This document shows, piece after piece, positions 48,060-61,118 of a stretch of DNA of 64,000 nt (its first letter is position 1; every line of letters starts with the position of its first letter). The notes beneath the pieces were generated by a model, which saw nothing but the letters and a program-made list of their open reading frames with translations, was not told the origin of the DNA and did not search any database. The stretch is from positions 1,736,001 through 1,800,000 of the forward strand of contig NZ_CP087138.1 in NCBI RefSeq assembly GCF_021650705.1, in the 5' to 3' direction. A program made the position numbers and the translations under genes. This DNA is from Pseudomonas sp. KNUC1026. GTDB taxonomy: Bacteria; Pseudomonadota; Gammaproteobacteria; Pseudomonadales; Pseudomonadaceae.

Positions 48060-48281
48060 ATGGGCAGCTACCGTATACGGCCCTGGGGTGAAGGATGGGC
48101 GTTGTTCGAAGAGAACCGGCCCGAGCCGATGGCGGAAGCCGTTGCGTTGCATGAAGTGATGGGCGTGGCGGAGCAGGTGATCGGTGACCGGCGCATGTCG
48201 GTGCAGATCCGCTACCGCCACGGGGCACCGGATGAATTCTGCCTGCAGGCGAAGGAGCGCGAGGGGGCTTCAGCTCACTAA
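48060..48281 (+). CDS. small protein of unknown function
   Basis: A 73-residue protein starting MGSYRIRPWGEGWALFEENR. The start at 48060 has AAGGAG seven bases upstream, strong support for translation. It has alternating charged and aromatic residues suggestive of a small antiparallel sheet, then a helix (MAEAVALHEVMGVAEQVIGD). No recognised domain. Its 3' end overlaps the convergent histidine phosphatase gene by 12 bases. Confidence 0.65.
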   Translation: MGSYRIRPWGEGWALFEENRPEPMAEAVALHEVMGVAEQVIGDRRMSVQIRYRHGAPDEFCLQAKEREGASAH

Positions 48282-48796
48282 TTGCAGGTTCCATCGCCCG
48301 CGCCTGACCAGGCGCACGCTGGCCCAGGGCGCGATGTCGAGGCGATTGAACAGTTTTACCTCGGCGCCAAGGGCATGCAGCACCGCCGCTCGCACCATCG
48401 CAGGGTGGCTCACCGCAGTAAACGCCCCCGGCCCTAGGGCATCCATCCAGGCGCCGATGCGTGCGACCGACTCGCTCACCGATTCACCGCCATGGCCGTT
48501 GAACTCAGGGTCTGCCAGCCATTGCGCCAGCGCCTGGGGTTCGGTTTCAGCAAGCTCACTCAGCGCTATGCCGTGCCAGCGCCCGCAATCGACATCCCGC
48601 AATGCTTCGCACACCTGTGGTTCACCTAGCAATACGGCGCTTTCGCGTGCCCTGCGTTCCGGGCGCACAGCAGTCGGCCGTGGCAGGCGGGCAGTGTTTC
48701 GGGAACCTCAATCACGGGCTCGTCGCTGGCGAAGCGGCCGCGCTTTTGCGCAAGTGTCAGGCCATGGCTGATCAACGTAAGGCGTGTGGTGGTCAA
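48270..48796 (-). CDS. histidine phosphatase family protein, interrupted by a -1 frameshift
   Basis: After correcting one base at GGG 48661-48663 this is a 175-residue phosphoglycerate-mutase-like phosphatase. The phosphohistidine motif appears in altered form as LISHGLT (the usual RHG reads SHG). Downstream are CEALRDVDCGRWHGIALSEL, with the acid/base Glu region, and FTAVSHPAMVRAAV with the second His. The start is probably TTG at 48796, eight bases after GGAG, giving TTTRLTLISHG; the ATG at 48800 is out of frame. The substitution of Arg before the catalytic His is notable. Function is unknown; related to CobC-type phosphatases. Confidence 0.7.
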
Positions 48797-48875
48797 ACAT
48801 CTGCTCCTTTTGCCGGTCTGAAGCGGGCATCGCGCGTGCTATGCCGCGCAGTCTACTCCAGCCCGAGGCCGCCTT

Positions 48876-49601
48876 ATGAAGCCGTTGCTTGCCCTGTTGA
48901 TCGCGCTGCTGTCAAGCGCCACCGCTCAGGCCCAACCTGTGTTGCAAACCGACCTGCCGCTCAAGTACCAGGTGCAGACCAGCGCTGAGCCCGCGCACCA
49001 GCCGTTGGTGATCTTCCTGCACGGCTACGGCAGCAACGAAGAAGACCTGTTTACCCTGCGCCAAGGCTTGCCGGCCGATTACACCTACCTGTCAGCGCGC
49101 GCGCCCCTGGAAATGAGCGATGGCGGCTACAAGTGGTTTACCTCGGTACAAGGGGCGCCCGAATACGACGCCGCCCCCGAAGAACTGGCCAGTAGCGAGA
49201 AGCGCCTGGTGGCCTTCATCGGCCAGGCCCAGCGCAAATACGGTGCCGATGCCGCGCATACCTATCTGGTCGGTTTCAGCCAGGGCGCGATCATCAGCTA
49301 TCAGGTACTGCTCAAAGACCCCAGCCTTGCGGCAGGTTTTGCGGCACTGAGCGGCAAGGTGCTGCCCGCCCTGCGCGATGGCTTGCCCAGCGCTGCCGGG
49401 CAAAAAGACCTCAAGGTATTCATCGGCCACGGTACGGCCGACTCGGTCTTGCCCTACGCCAGCGCACCTCAAGCCCAGGCCCTGTTGAAGGGCCTGGGCA
49501 TCGAGGCGCAATTTCATGCCTATCCCGGCATGGACCACACGGTCAGCGAGCGTGAGCTCAACGACCTGTCGAACTGGCTGAAGGCTTCGCTGCAGAGATG
49601 A
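48876..49601 (+). CDS. secreted phospholipase/carboxylesterase-like hydrolase
   Basis: A 241-residue exported esterase. Signal peptide MKPLLALLIALLSSATAQAQ, then LVIFLHGYGSNEEDLF with the oxyanion-hole motif, the nucleophile in VGFSQGAIIS (GFSQG), Asp in GHGTADSVLP and His in YPGMDHTVS. It matches the phospholipase/carboxylesterase (YpfH-like) family but is periplasmic. Short acyl esters are likely substrates. It stands alone on its strand. Confidence 0.88.
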   Translation: MKPLLALLIALLSSATAQAQPVLQTDLPLKYQVQTSAEPAHQPLVIFLHGYGSNEEDLFTLRQGLPADYTYLSARAPLEMSDGGYKWFTSVQGAPEYDAAPEELASSEKRLVAFIGQAQRKYGADAAHTYLVGFSQGAIISYQVLLKDPSLAAGFAALSGKVLPALRDGLPSAAGQKDLKVFIGHGTADSVLPYASAPQAQALLKGLGIEAQFHAYPGMDHTVSERELNDLSNWLKASLQR

Positions 49602-49755
49602 CACGGGGGCGCTTGGCGCGGCGTGCGGAAGGGGAGGAGGGCGTACGTTCGGGAGGTTCGTCGCTGTCGCCAGCGACGCTCGCAGGGTCGCTGGTGCTGG
49701 GGCGCATGGCCAAAGCACTGGCGACGATCTGAAGAGGGTTGAGAATCTTGGACAT
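49558..49755 (-). CDS. possible small Ser/Pro-rich protein
   Basis: A 65-residue frame starting MSKILNPLQIVASALAMRPS at 49755, rich in Ser, Pro and Arg. No domain is recognised and the last 44 bases overlap the end of the convergent esterase. The N-terminal nine residues look like a real start, but low-complexity composition keeps confidence low. It lies just upstream, on the same strand, of nothing but the end of metH's neighbour gap. Confidence 0.35.
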   Translation of the reverse strand: MSKILNPLQIVASALAMRPSTSDPASVAGDSDEPPERTPSSPSARRAKRPRVISAAKPSASSTGR

Positions 49756-49833
49756 GGTTCAGCCGTTGTTATGCATGTACAGGTGTGACCCCGCCAGGCG
49801 AGACAGTTCAATCCCGCCTGACAGATGGCCTTT

Positions 49834-53531
<3,698 letters not shown>

Positions 53532-53748
53532 GGGGAAAACTCTGTCGAAGCCGGGAAAGGCGCGAATGATAGCAAAGCTGAAGCACGCTTGAGCGCCGGC
53601 AGCCTCTGCATGAATCTGCTTCATGTTCCGACCACTCGACGGCCGGTGGCACATCGGAGTGAGCAGTTGCCGTTTTTTGCAGTCGTAACCGGTGCGGATG
53701 CACCTGCCTGGTGCATGAAATTCCCACGCGGTAGAAGGCTCGTTACCG

Positions 53749-54775
53749 ATGTTGATCTCTATTCAGGCCTTGAGGGCGCTGGCAGCATGGATGGTCGTTT
53801 GCCATCACTTCATGCAGATTTTTTTCGATTTTCACGCCCAAGGTCCGATCGGCCACTTCTTCAGCGTACGCGGCGCGGTTGGTGTTGACATTTTCTTCGT
53901 GATCAGCGGCCTGGTCATCTACCTGTCCACCCACGACAAACCCCAGGCTCCCAAGGATTTTTTGCTCAACCGTGTGCTGCGCATTGTGCCGGCGTACTGG
54001 ATCTACACGCTGGCCATGGGGCTGCTGCTGGTCAGCGCCGGTGCCTACATGCCGCACGGCCAGATCAGTTGGTCGACCTTTCTCGCCTCGTTGCTGTTCA
54101 TCCCTGCCGAAAACCCTGGTGGTTACGGGCTGTACCCCACGCTCAACGTGGGTTGGACGCTGAACTACGAGATGTTCTTTTACCTGGTGTTCTCGCTGGT
54201 CTTCATGGTGCCGCGACGCTGCCGGCCTCTGTTGGTGGCGAGCGTGCTGTTCGTGGTGGTGGAGTGCGTTACGCGGTTCGGGTTGGTGAGTCGCTTCTAT
54301 GCCAACAACATCGTTTACGAGTTCGTGCTGGGGATCGTCATAGGCATCGCCTGGCGCCGTGGCTGGATTCGCGCGGGGTTCTGGTGGCCGTTGGCGTTGA
54401 TCGGTCTGGGCATGGTGAGCATCTACCGGCTCGAGCCGGATAACCGCTTGCTCGACTGGGGCCTGCCCAGCGCGCTGATCGTGCTTGGCTGTGTGGCGAT
54501 GGAGCCCTGGTTCAAGGGCAGCCAATGGCTCAAGTCACTGGGCGACCGCTCCTATTCGGTGTATCTGCTGCACCTGCTGGTGCTCTATGCCGGCTGGTTC
54601 ATTACCCAGCATGTGGAAGTGGACCCCTGACGCAGTGTTCTTCCTGTTCTGCGTGCCGGCCATCGGCCTGGCTTCGTGGTTCAGCTATGAGCTGATCGAG
54701 CGGCGTTTGTATCAACGTATGAGGGCCTGGGCCGGGCAGGGCAGGGCCTTGCGCCAATCAGTGCCGTTAACCTGA
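53749..54775 (+). CDS. acyltransferase 3 family membrane protein, interrupted by a +1 frameshift
   Basis: A membrane O-acyltransferase (OafA/YrhL family, 341 residues when one C is removed from CCCC at 54624-54627). The start ATG at 53749 leads to [20 protein letters not shown], with the conserved catalytic His region, and [16 protein letters not shown]. About ten transmembrane helices follow, ending in [18 protein letters not shown]. Such proteins acetylate surface sugars, such as O-antigen or exopolysaccharide. This is the only gene here with an extra rather than a missing base. Confidence 0.88.
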
Positions 54776-54835
54776 CAAAATTGCTTGGTCTTTTGCCGAG
54801 CCATGCTTTGGCGTACACTGGCGGCCAGTCTGTGA

Positions 54836-55429
<594 letters not shown>

Positions 55430-55441
55430 TGGCCTGAGCCC

Positions 55442-55469
55442 AGAGCGCGTGCCCATGCACGCGCCCTCT
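55442..55469. terminator. hairpin between nfuA and cobM
   Basis: The region AGAGCGCGTGCCCATGCACG (55442 onward), with its complementary half up to 55469, makes a stem of about 11 bp with a 4-base loop. It lacks a T-run. It lies between convergent nfuA and cobM stops and probably ends both transcripts. Confidence 0.5.
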
Positions 55470-55471
55470 GT

Positions 55472-56218
55472 TCAAGGCCGGTACAGGTGCGCATGCCCAG
55501 CCCTGTACAGGTTCGACGCCGCGAACGGCTCATCCCCCAGCACCCTGCCAACCACGATCAGTGCACTGCGCTCGCAGCCCAGCGCTTCGGCCTGTGCCAG
55601 CAGGTTCGCCAGTGTGCCGCGGGCGACGGCCTGGTCCGGCCAGCTCGCGCGGTAAACCACCGCCGCCGGGCAATCTGGCCCGTAGTGCGGCAGCAAGGCC
55701 TGCACGATCTTCTCCAGATGCCTGACGCCCAGGTGAATCGCCAGGGTGGCGCGATGCCGCGCCAGGTCAGCCAGCGCCTCACCCTCCGGCATCGGCGAGC
55801 GGTCGCCATAGCGCGTCAGGATCACTGTCTGGGAAATACCGGGCAGCGTCAGTTCAGCCTCCAGCACCGCAGCGCAGGCAGCCGTGGCGGTTACGCCCGG
55901 GATGATCTGGAAAGGGATGCCGCGCGTGCGCAGCTCACGGATCTGCTCGCCGATGGCGCCATACAACGAAGGGTCGCCCGAGTGCACGCGTGCCACGTCC
56001 TGGCCCTTGGCGTGGGCGCTGGCCAGCACCTCTACGATTTGCTCCAGGTTCAGTGTGGCGCTGTCGATCACCTGTTCGGCCTGGTGCCCTTCAAGCACTG
56101 CGGCGGGCACCAGCGAGCCTGCGTAAAGGATCACCGGGCACTGGCGTATCAGCCGCTGGCCTTTGACGGTGATCAGGTCGGGGTCGCCGGGGCCGGCGCC
56201 GATGAAGTAGACGGTCAT
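55472..56218 (-). CDS. cobM: precorrin-4 C11-methyltransferase
   Basis: A 248-residue SAM-dependent tetrapyrrole methylase of the aerobic cobalamin pathway, converting precorrin-4 to precorrin-5. The family motifs are VYFIGAGPGDPDLITVKGQR at the N terminus, VARVHSGDPSLYGAIGEQ, and GVTATAACAAVLEAELTLPG. Start ATG at 56218 overlaps the stop of cobE (ATGA, 56215-56218). The product would feed cobalamin used by metH. Confidence 0.93.
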   Translation of the reverse strand: MTVYFIGAGPGDPDLITVKGQRLIRQCPVILYAGSLVPAAVLEGHQAEQVIDSATLNLEQIVEVLASAHAKGQDVARVHSGDPSLYGAIGEQIRELRTRGIPFQIIPGVTATAACAAVLEAELTLPGISQTVILTRYGDRSPMPEGEALADLARHRATLAIHLGVRHLEKIVQALLPHYGPDCPAAVVYRASWPDQAVARGTLANLLAQAEALGCERSALIVVGRVLGDEPFAASNLYRAGHAHLYRP

Positions 56219-56601
56219 GGGAGTCCTTGGGCGATGGCCAGGGTCGCCTGGGCGTTGGCGATGCGCGCAACGCGCAGCCTGGCGGGTTGGCCGGTCAGGT
56301 GTTCGCAATGGGCCAGCGCTGCGCTTTCGGCGACGCCTGCGCAGCCGGTCCGTTCGAGGGTGATGGCGCTGTGGTGGGTCAGGCGAGGGTTCAAATGGGC
56401 GAGGGCAGCGCTCTCGTAAACCACCAGGGGCAAGCCCAATTCGTCGGCCAACGCCAGCAATGCAGGCTCTTGCGCCTTGAGCCGGTGGCTGGCCAGCCCG
56501 CTCGGCACAAGGCCCGCGCACTGTGCCAGGCCCTGTGCCAGCAGCTCGCGCAGGGCGGGCAGGGTGCAGTGGCGGCGGCAGCCGATACCGATAACGATCA
56601 T
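56215..56601 (-). CDS. cobE: cobalamin biosynthesis protein CobE (CbiG C-terminal type)
   Basis: A 128-residue protein matching CobE or the C-terminal domain of CbiG. It contains IGIGCRRHCTLPALRELLAQ, LALADELGLPLVVYESAAL, and VAESAALAHCEHLTGQPARL. The start at 56601 (MIVIGIGCRR) is preferred because the family N terminus begins there; an in-frame ATG lies 30 bases upstream. It precedes cobM with a 4-base overlap. Its exact biochemical role is not settled in the family. Confidence 0.85.
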   Translation of the reverse strand: MIVIGIGCRRHCTLPALRELLAQGLAQCAGLVPSGLASHRLKAQEPALLALADELGLPLVVYESAALAHLNPRLTHHSAITLERTGCAGVAESAALAHCEHLTGQPARLRVARIANAQATLAIAQGLP

Positions 56602-56889
56602 CCAAGCCTCGCGCTGAAAAGGCGCCATCATACCGCTGCTTCTGTTCCTGCGGGTTTTCCGCCGGCCTCACCGGTATACCAGGCGCACGAACCAACGCGC
56701 GAACTGCGCCGCGCTTTAACCCGGTTAGCACCTTTCTGAGGCATCGCAGAAGAATATTGTAATGGTTCTGCACTGATGCACTTCTGGGTTCAACCAAAGT
56801 GAATAACCTTAGTCTCACCCGTGAGCCCATGTGGGCAGGTAACTTCGGTTGCGCCGCAACTGTGGTCATATTCTTATCAAGGGTGATAA

Positions 56890-57231
56890 ATGAAAGCGCT
56901 GACAGGGTGGGCAATTGCACTTGCCGTTTCAATGGGTAGCGCCGGGCATGTGATGGCTGCCAAACAGACCAAGAGCCCCAGGATACTGGTCAACTGCACG
57001 GCGTCGGCGATGGAAGCGGGGCGAGGTATCGAGCTCTACAAGGCATGGTTCGACGCACTGGATGCCTACCATCGGCGGCAGATGCCGGCACTGTCCGATA
57101 ACGAACGGCACATCTATTCGCTGGGTGAGATCGACCAGAGCCGTACCCAGCTCAAGGCATCGGGCATGAACCCCCAATCGGCGCTGCGGGAGTATTACGA
57201 GGCTAACTGTTCCAGCTACACGTTCCGCTAG
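56890..57231 (+). CDS. small exported protein of unknown function
   Basis: A 113-residue protein with signal peptide (MKALTGWAIALAVSMGSAGH, cleaved near VMA/A). Two Cys residues in the mature part (NCTASAME and EANCSSYTFR) might form a disulphide. No known domain is recognised. The gene is preceded by a 288-base region with no gene and followed by a strong terminator. Confidence 0.65.
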   Translation: MKALTGWAIALAVSMGSAGHVMAAKQTKSPRILVNCTASAMEAGRGIELYKAWFDALDAYHRRQMPALSDNERHIYSLGEIDQSRTQLKASGMNPQSALREYYEANCSSYTFR

Positions 57232-57235
57232 ATGA

Positions 57236-57270
57236 AAAAAGGGTTTCACTCTTCGAGCGAAACCCTTTTT
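57236..57270. terminator. strong bidirectional intrinsic terminator
   Basis: A 12-bp stem (AAAAAGGGTTTC / GAAACCCTTTTT) with an 11-base loop holding CTTCGAG. Both arms include A/T-tracts, so it can end the small exported gene (+) and the convergent epimerase gene (-). Confidence 0.85.
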
Positions 57271-57274
57271 CGAT

Positions 57275-59284
57275 TCAGGCTGCGGTGTCGTGGGCAACAC
57301 CCAATACAGCCACTTCTTCAGCGGCAGGCGCCGGGGCGAAGATGAAGTTCGCTGCGGTCACGTCGGTTGCATGGTTGCCCGACATCGCGAACTCGAACTG
57401 GTTGCCATTGGCATCGGCTTCGCGGGATTTGAAGTAGGTCTTGTCACCGCTGTCGTTGACCACCACCACCAGGGTGCCGTCACGGCCATTGCCCAGGCCA
57501 GTGAAGCCCAGGGCCGAGAGGTCGATGCGGTCGGTGCTGGCGTTGAAGTCGGTGATCAGGTCGCCGTGATTGCCTTCTTCCTTGCTCAGGTTGTAATTGC
57601 GGTAGCTGTCGAGCAGGTTCGAAAAGCGGAACACGTCGTGGCCACCGCCGCCGCTGAGAATGTCGGCGCCAGCACCACCGTCGATGATTTCGCTGGCGTC
57701 GGTGCCGCTCAGCCGATCATTGCCGGCGGTGCCCAGGATCAGGTGCTCGAAGCTCACGTTGCTGCTGTCGAGCTTGCCCACCAGGTTGCCGGCCAGGGCG
57801 ACTTCGAAGCGCAGGCCTTCGGCGTTGGCTTCGTAGCTTTTCAGGTAGGTGCGGTCGGTGCTGGCGTTGTACTGCACCGCCAGGGTGCCGCCGTAGCCGT
57901 TGCCCAGGCCAGTAAAGCCTAGCCCTGCGACATCCAGGCTGTCCTGGGCCGGGTTGAAGTCAGTGATCAGGTCGACGTAGCTCTTGCTGGCGTCGCGGTA
58001 GCTGTCGCTGATCTGCTCGAAGCGGAAGGTGTCGTGGCCGTCGCCGCCGGTAAGCTTGTCGGCACCGGCGCCGCCGATGATCAGGTCATCACCTGCAGTG
58101 CCCACCAGTACGTCTTTGCCGTCGGTGCCGTCGATGCGGTGTACCGGCACGGTATCGCTGGCCACGCTGCCTTCGCCGTAGACCAGCGTGGTGCCTTTGC
58201 TGGTGTGCTCGATCACGTTGCCGTACAGGCTGTTGTGCTCGGTGCCGGGCTCACGGCGTTCGGCGATGCCGTAGGTCGACTGGTCGCTGCCGGTGATGGT
58301 GTTGCGCTGCACCAGGTTGTTGTCGCCGTTGTAGTAACGGCCCGACACGCCCTGGGTGTCGTTGTACGACTGGATCACCACCTCCGGCACCGCGCCGTTC
58401 TGCGCGTTGTCGTGGATCTGGTTGTTCACCACCTGGCTGCCGCTGCTGCCATACAGGCGCACGCCAGCGCTGCCGTTGTCATGGATCTCGACGCCGTCCA
58501 CGGTCACGTTGGTGGACATCTTCACCAGCACGCCCTCGGCGGCGTTGCCGTACACCGAGCCGCCGCTGATCAGGATGTTGTCCACCAGCGCGCGGTCCTC
58601 GCTGCCGCGCTGTACCACGATGCCGGCGCCGCCGTTGTCGCGCGCCACGTTGCCGATCAGCTCGAAGTCATGAGTACTGGTGACGATGTTGAAGCCGTGG
58701 CGGTCGTTGCCGTAGGCCAGGTTGTTCACGAAGCGGCCGTCGATCTGGTAGTCGGCGACGAAGCCGTCCAGGCCGTTGCCATGGGACACGCTGTTGCTGA
58801 TGGTCAGGTTGATGGTCTGCTCGTGGGGGTCGAAGCCGTAGCCGGAGCAGTCCTTGATCTCGACCTTGTCCAGCAGCACGTTGCTGTCGTGCCCATCGCC
58901 ATCTGGGATGAAGCCGTTGAACCAGCCGTCGACCTTGCCGGTGGTGTTGGCGCGGTTGCCGTCCAGGGTCAGGTTGTTCAAACCGAAATCGTGGGTTTCC
59001 TCGCCGTAGGCCGAACGGATCAGGCCGGTGACGTTGCCGTTGTACCCGTCGGCGAGCTTGAAGGTGCTGGCGCCCATGCCCTCGCCGCTGATGGTCACGT
59101 TGCTTTTGATCATCAGGCAGCCGCTGGTGGGGTCGCCATTGCCGCTGATGATGAAGGTGCCTTCCGGGACCACAACTTCGCCGCCGCCTGCGGCGAAGGC
59201 CGCGTCGATGGCGGCCTGGATGGCTGCGGTATCGTCGGTGACGCCGTCGCCGACGGCTCCGAAATCCTTGATGTTGAACGCCAT
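57275..59284 (-). CDS. AlgE-type secreted mannuronan C5-epimerase
   Basis: A 669-residue extracellular enzyme that converts D-mannuronate to L-guluronate in alginate. The N-terminal A-module (about 1-385) is a right-handed parallel beta-helix starting MAFNIKDFGAVGDGVTDDTA; the catalytic motif YGFDPHE is at 149-155, the same positions as the active-site Tyr149, Asp152 and His154 of Azotobacter AlgE4. Two calcium-binding R-modules follow (about 390-515 and 518-650), each starting with RTX-like GTxGxDxLxGG repeats. It is likely exported by a type I system. The SGNH protein at 44535-47792 shares the R-modules. No other alginate gene is near. Confidence 0.92.
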   Translation of the reverse strand: MAFNIKDFGAVGDGVTDDTAAIQAAIDAAFAAGGGEVVVPEGTFIISGNGDPTSGCLMIKSNVTISGEGMGASTFKLADGYNGNVTGLIRSAYGEETHDFGLNNLTLDGNRANTTGKVDGWFNGFIPDGDGHDSNVLLDKVEIKDCSGYGFDPHEQTINLTISNSVSHGNGLDGFVADYQIDGRFVNNLAYGNDRHGFNIVTSTHDFELIGNVARDNGGAGIVVQRGSEDRALVDNILISGGSVYGNAAEGVLVKMSTNVTVDGVEIHDNGSAGVRLYGSSGSQVVNNQIHDNAQNGAVPEVVIQSYNDTQGVSGRYYNGDNNLVQRNTITGSDQSTYGIAERREPGTEHNSLYGNVIEHTSKGTTLVYGEGSVASDTVPVHRIDGTDGKDVLVGTAGDDLIIGGAGADKLTGGDGHDTFRFEQISDSYRDASKSYVDLITDFNPAQDSLDVAGLGFTGLGNGYGGTLAVQYNASTDRTYLKSYEANAEGLRFEVALAGNLVGKLDSSNVSFEHLILGTAGNDRLSGTDASEIIDGGAGADILSGGGGHDVFRFSNLLDSYRNYNLSKEEGNHGDLITDFNASTDRIDLSALGFTGLGNGRDGTLVVVVNDSGDKTYFKSREADANGNQFEFAMSGNHATDVTAANFIFAPAPAAEEVAVLGVAHDTAA

Positions 59285-59463
59285 GGTCTGTCCTCGAGGT
59301 CATGGATGCCTGGCAGCGTGAACCACGCTGCGGAGCCTGTTCGACCCCCTTGAGCGCACTCGATCCCCGGTTGGCGGAGGAATAATATGTAATGGTTTTC
59401 CATTCTGGATATTTGCGGGAAGTTGCGCTTTCGAATATCCACTGTGAATCAAGCCCTACGTAA

Positions 59464-59502
59464 AAGCCCGTTCATGCAGTTTCACCTGGCATGAACGGGC
59501 TT
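59464..59502. repeat. 14-bp inverted repeat hairpin
   Basis: AAGCCCGTTCATGC at 59464-59477 and its exact reverse complement at 59489-59502 enclose an 11-base loop. It may be the terminator of the alcohol dehydrogenase (-) or part of a small RNA. Confidence 0.6.
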
Positions 59503-59578
59503 CATGGGCGGGGCGTTCGAAGGGGCTAGGCTTCGAGGTGCTTGCTCCTGTGAATCAACGCCCTTGCCACCGCCGGCT

Positions 59579-59600
59579 GCCACCGTGCGGTGGCTTTTTT
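59579..59600 (+). terminator. intrinsic terminator of + strand polarity
   Basis: A 6-bp stem (GCCACC / GGTGGC) with loop GTGC is followed by TTTTTT (59595-59600) on the + strand. The adjacent annotated genes are on the - strand, so its transcript is not explained. Confidence 0.6.
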
Positions 59601-59606
59601 GCCGGA

Positions 59607-60671
59607 TCAGGCGGCCTCTTCCTTGCGCAGGGACGCCATGTCGATCACGAAGCGGTACTTCACGTCACTCTTGAGCATGCGCTCGTAGGCTTCGTTGATG
59701 TACTGGATGTCGATCGGCTCGATGTCCGAAACGATCTTGTGCTTGGCGCAGAAGTCGAGCATTTCCTGGGTTTCGCGAATGCCGCCGATCAGCGAGCCGG
59801 CGAGGCTGCGGCGCTTGAGGATCAGGTTGAACACGGTGGGCGAGGGGTGCGGGTGCTCCGGCGCGCCGACCAGGGTCAGGGTGCCGTCGCGCTTGAGCAG
59901 GCTCAGGAACGGATCCAGGTCGTGCTTGGCGGCCACGGTGTTGAGGATGAAGTCGAAGCTGTTGGTATGAGCCGCCATCTGCTCGGCGTCCTTGGAAATC
60001 ACCACTTCCTTGGCGCCCAGGCGCAGCCCGTCTTCGCGCTTGCTTTCGCTGGTGGTGAACAGCACCACGTGCGCGCCCATGGCGGCGGCGATCTTCACAC
60101 CCATGTGGCCAAGGCCACCCAGCCCGACGATGCCGACCTTTTTGCCGGGGCCGGTTTTCCAGTGCGAGAGCGGCGAATAGGTCGTGATGCCCGCGCACAG
60201 CAGCGGTGCCACGGCGGCAAGGTCTTTTTCTGCGTGGGAGATGTGCAGCACGAAGTTCTCTTTCACCACGATGCGGGTGCTGTAGCCGCCGTAGGTGTTT
60301 TCGCCGCCGAACATGGGGCCGTTGTAGGTGCCGGTGAAGCCGTTTTCGCAGTACTGCTCTTCACCTTCAGCGCAAGAAGGGCAGTGCTGGCAGCTGTCGA
60401 CCATGCAGCCGACGCCGGCCAGGTCGCCGACCTTGAAGTTTTTCACGTCGCTGCCCACCGCGCTCACGCGGCCGACGATCTCGTGGCCGGGCACGGAGGG
60501 GTAGAGCGTGTTGGCCCATTCGTTACGGGCAGTGTGCAGGTCGGAGTGGCAGACGCCGCAATGCAGGATATCGATCTGTACGTCGTTGGCGCCTGGCTCG
60601 CGGCGTTCGAGGGTGAACGGGGCGAGTTTTTCGGTCGCGCTCTGCGCGGCATAGGTATAGGTCTTGCTCAT
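59607..60671 (-). CDS. zinc-dependent NAD(P) alcohol dehydrogenase (YahK-like)
   Basis: A 354-residue medium-chain alcohol dehydrogenase of the cinnamyl-alcohol/YahK type. Catalytic zinc ligands are in HCGVCHSDLH (Cys38/41) and VPGHEIVGRV; the structural zinc lobe is DSCQHCPSCAEGEEQYC; the NAD(P) motif is GIVGLGGLGHMGVKIA. It reduces aldehydes to alcohols with NADPH in its closest relatives. It has its own promoter upstream, next to the divergent thioredoxin gene. Confidence 0.93.
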   Translation of the reverse strand: MSKTYTYAAQSATEKLAPFTLERREPGANDVQIDILHCGVCHSDLHTARNEWANTLYPSVPGHEIVGRVSAVGSDVKNFKVGDLAGVGCMVDSCQHCPSCAEGEEQYCENGFTGTYNGPMFGGENTYGGYSTRIVVKENFVLHISHAEKDLAAVAPLLCAGITTYSPLSHWKTGPGKKVGIVGLGGLGHMGVKIAAAMGAHVVLFTTSESKREDGLRLGAKEVVISKDAEQMAAHTNSFDFILNTVAAKHDLDPFLSLLKRDGTLTLVGAPEHPHPSPTVFNLILKRRSLAGSLIGGIRETQEMLDFCAKHKIVSDIEPIDIQYINEAYERMLKSDVKYRFVIDMASLRKEEAA

Positions 60672-60791
60672 CGCGAGGGTTCTCCTGAGGTTCGGGCCGG
60701 GGGCTTGCGGGGGAGCGCCTGGCCGAGGCGTGGAACGGCGAGCGGCAGGCGCGCTCTACAGCTCAAGGCCCACCGTTCGGAGTCAACCCAG

Positions 60792-61118
60792 ATGCAGACC
60801 GCCTATTCGCCTGAAACGTTCGATCACGACAGCCTCCTGCACATTCCCGGCCCATTGTTGGTGGAATTCGGCACCAACTGGTGTGTGCACTGCCAGGCTG
60901 CGCGGCAGTACCTGGCGCCGGTGATGGCCGAGTATCCGCAAGTGCGCCATATGCAAGTGGAAGACGGCCCTGGGCGCAGGCTTGGCCGTGCGTTCAAGGT
61001 CAAGCTGTGGCCGACGATGGTGTTCATGCGCGATGGTCAGGAGGTCGCCCGCCTTGTGCGCCCCAGCCATACCGGGCTGATCGAGGAAGCGTTCGAGCAA
61101 CTCACCGGCCAGGGATGA
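60792..61118 (+). CDS. thioredoxin-family protein
   Basis: A 108-residue thioredoxin-fold protein. The active site is WCVHC instead of WCGPC, so it is an atypical thioredoxin; cis-Pro appears in KLWPTMVFM. Start at 60792 follows GGAG. It lacks a signal peptide and should work in the cytoplasm. The stop overlaps a following AraC gene start (ATGA at 61115), so they may be coupled. Confidence 0.85.
   Translation: MQTAYSPETFDHDSLLHIPGPLLVEFGTNWCVHCQAARQYLAPVMAEYPQVRHMQVEDGPGRRLGRAFKVKLWPTMVFMRDGQEVARLVRPSHTGLIEEAFEQLTGQG

Larger units (their letters stand above)
59285..59606. other. intergenic region with two hairpins, possible small RNA
   Basis: These 322 bases between the epimerase start and the alcohol dehydrogenase stop (both on -) hold no protein gene. 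Two hairpins are listed separately (59464-59502 and 59579-59600). The second has a + strand T-run although no + strand gene precedes it. The remainder near 59285-59420 should carry the epimerase promoter. Confidence 0.5.

Noticed and set aside
53532..53748. Possible cobalamin riboswitch upstream of metH
   Set aside because: The 217-base gap shows a GTGCCACC-like element only; the conserved B12 box and surrounding helices could not be found.
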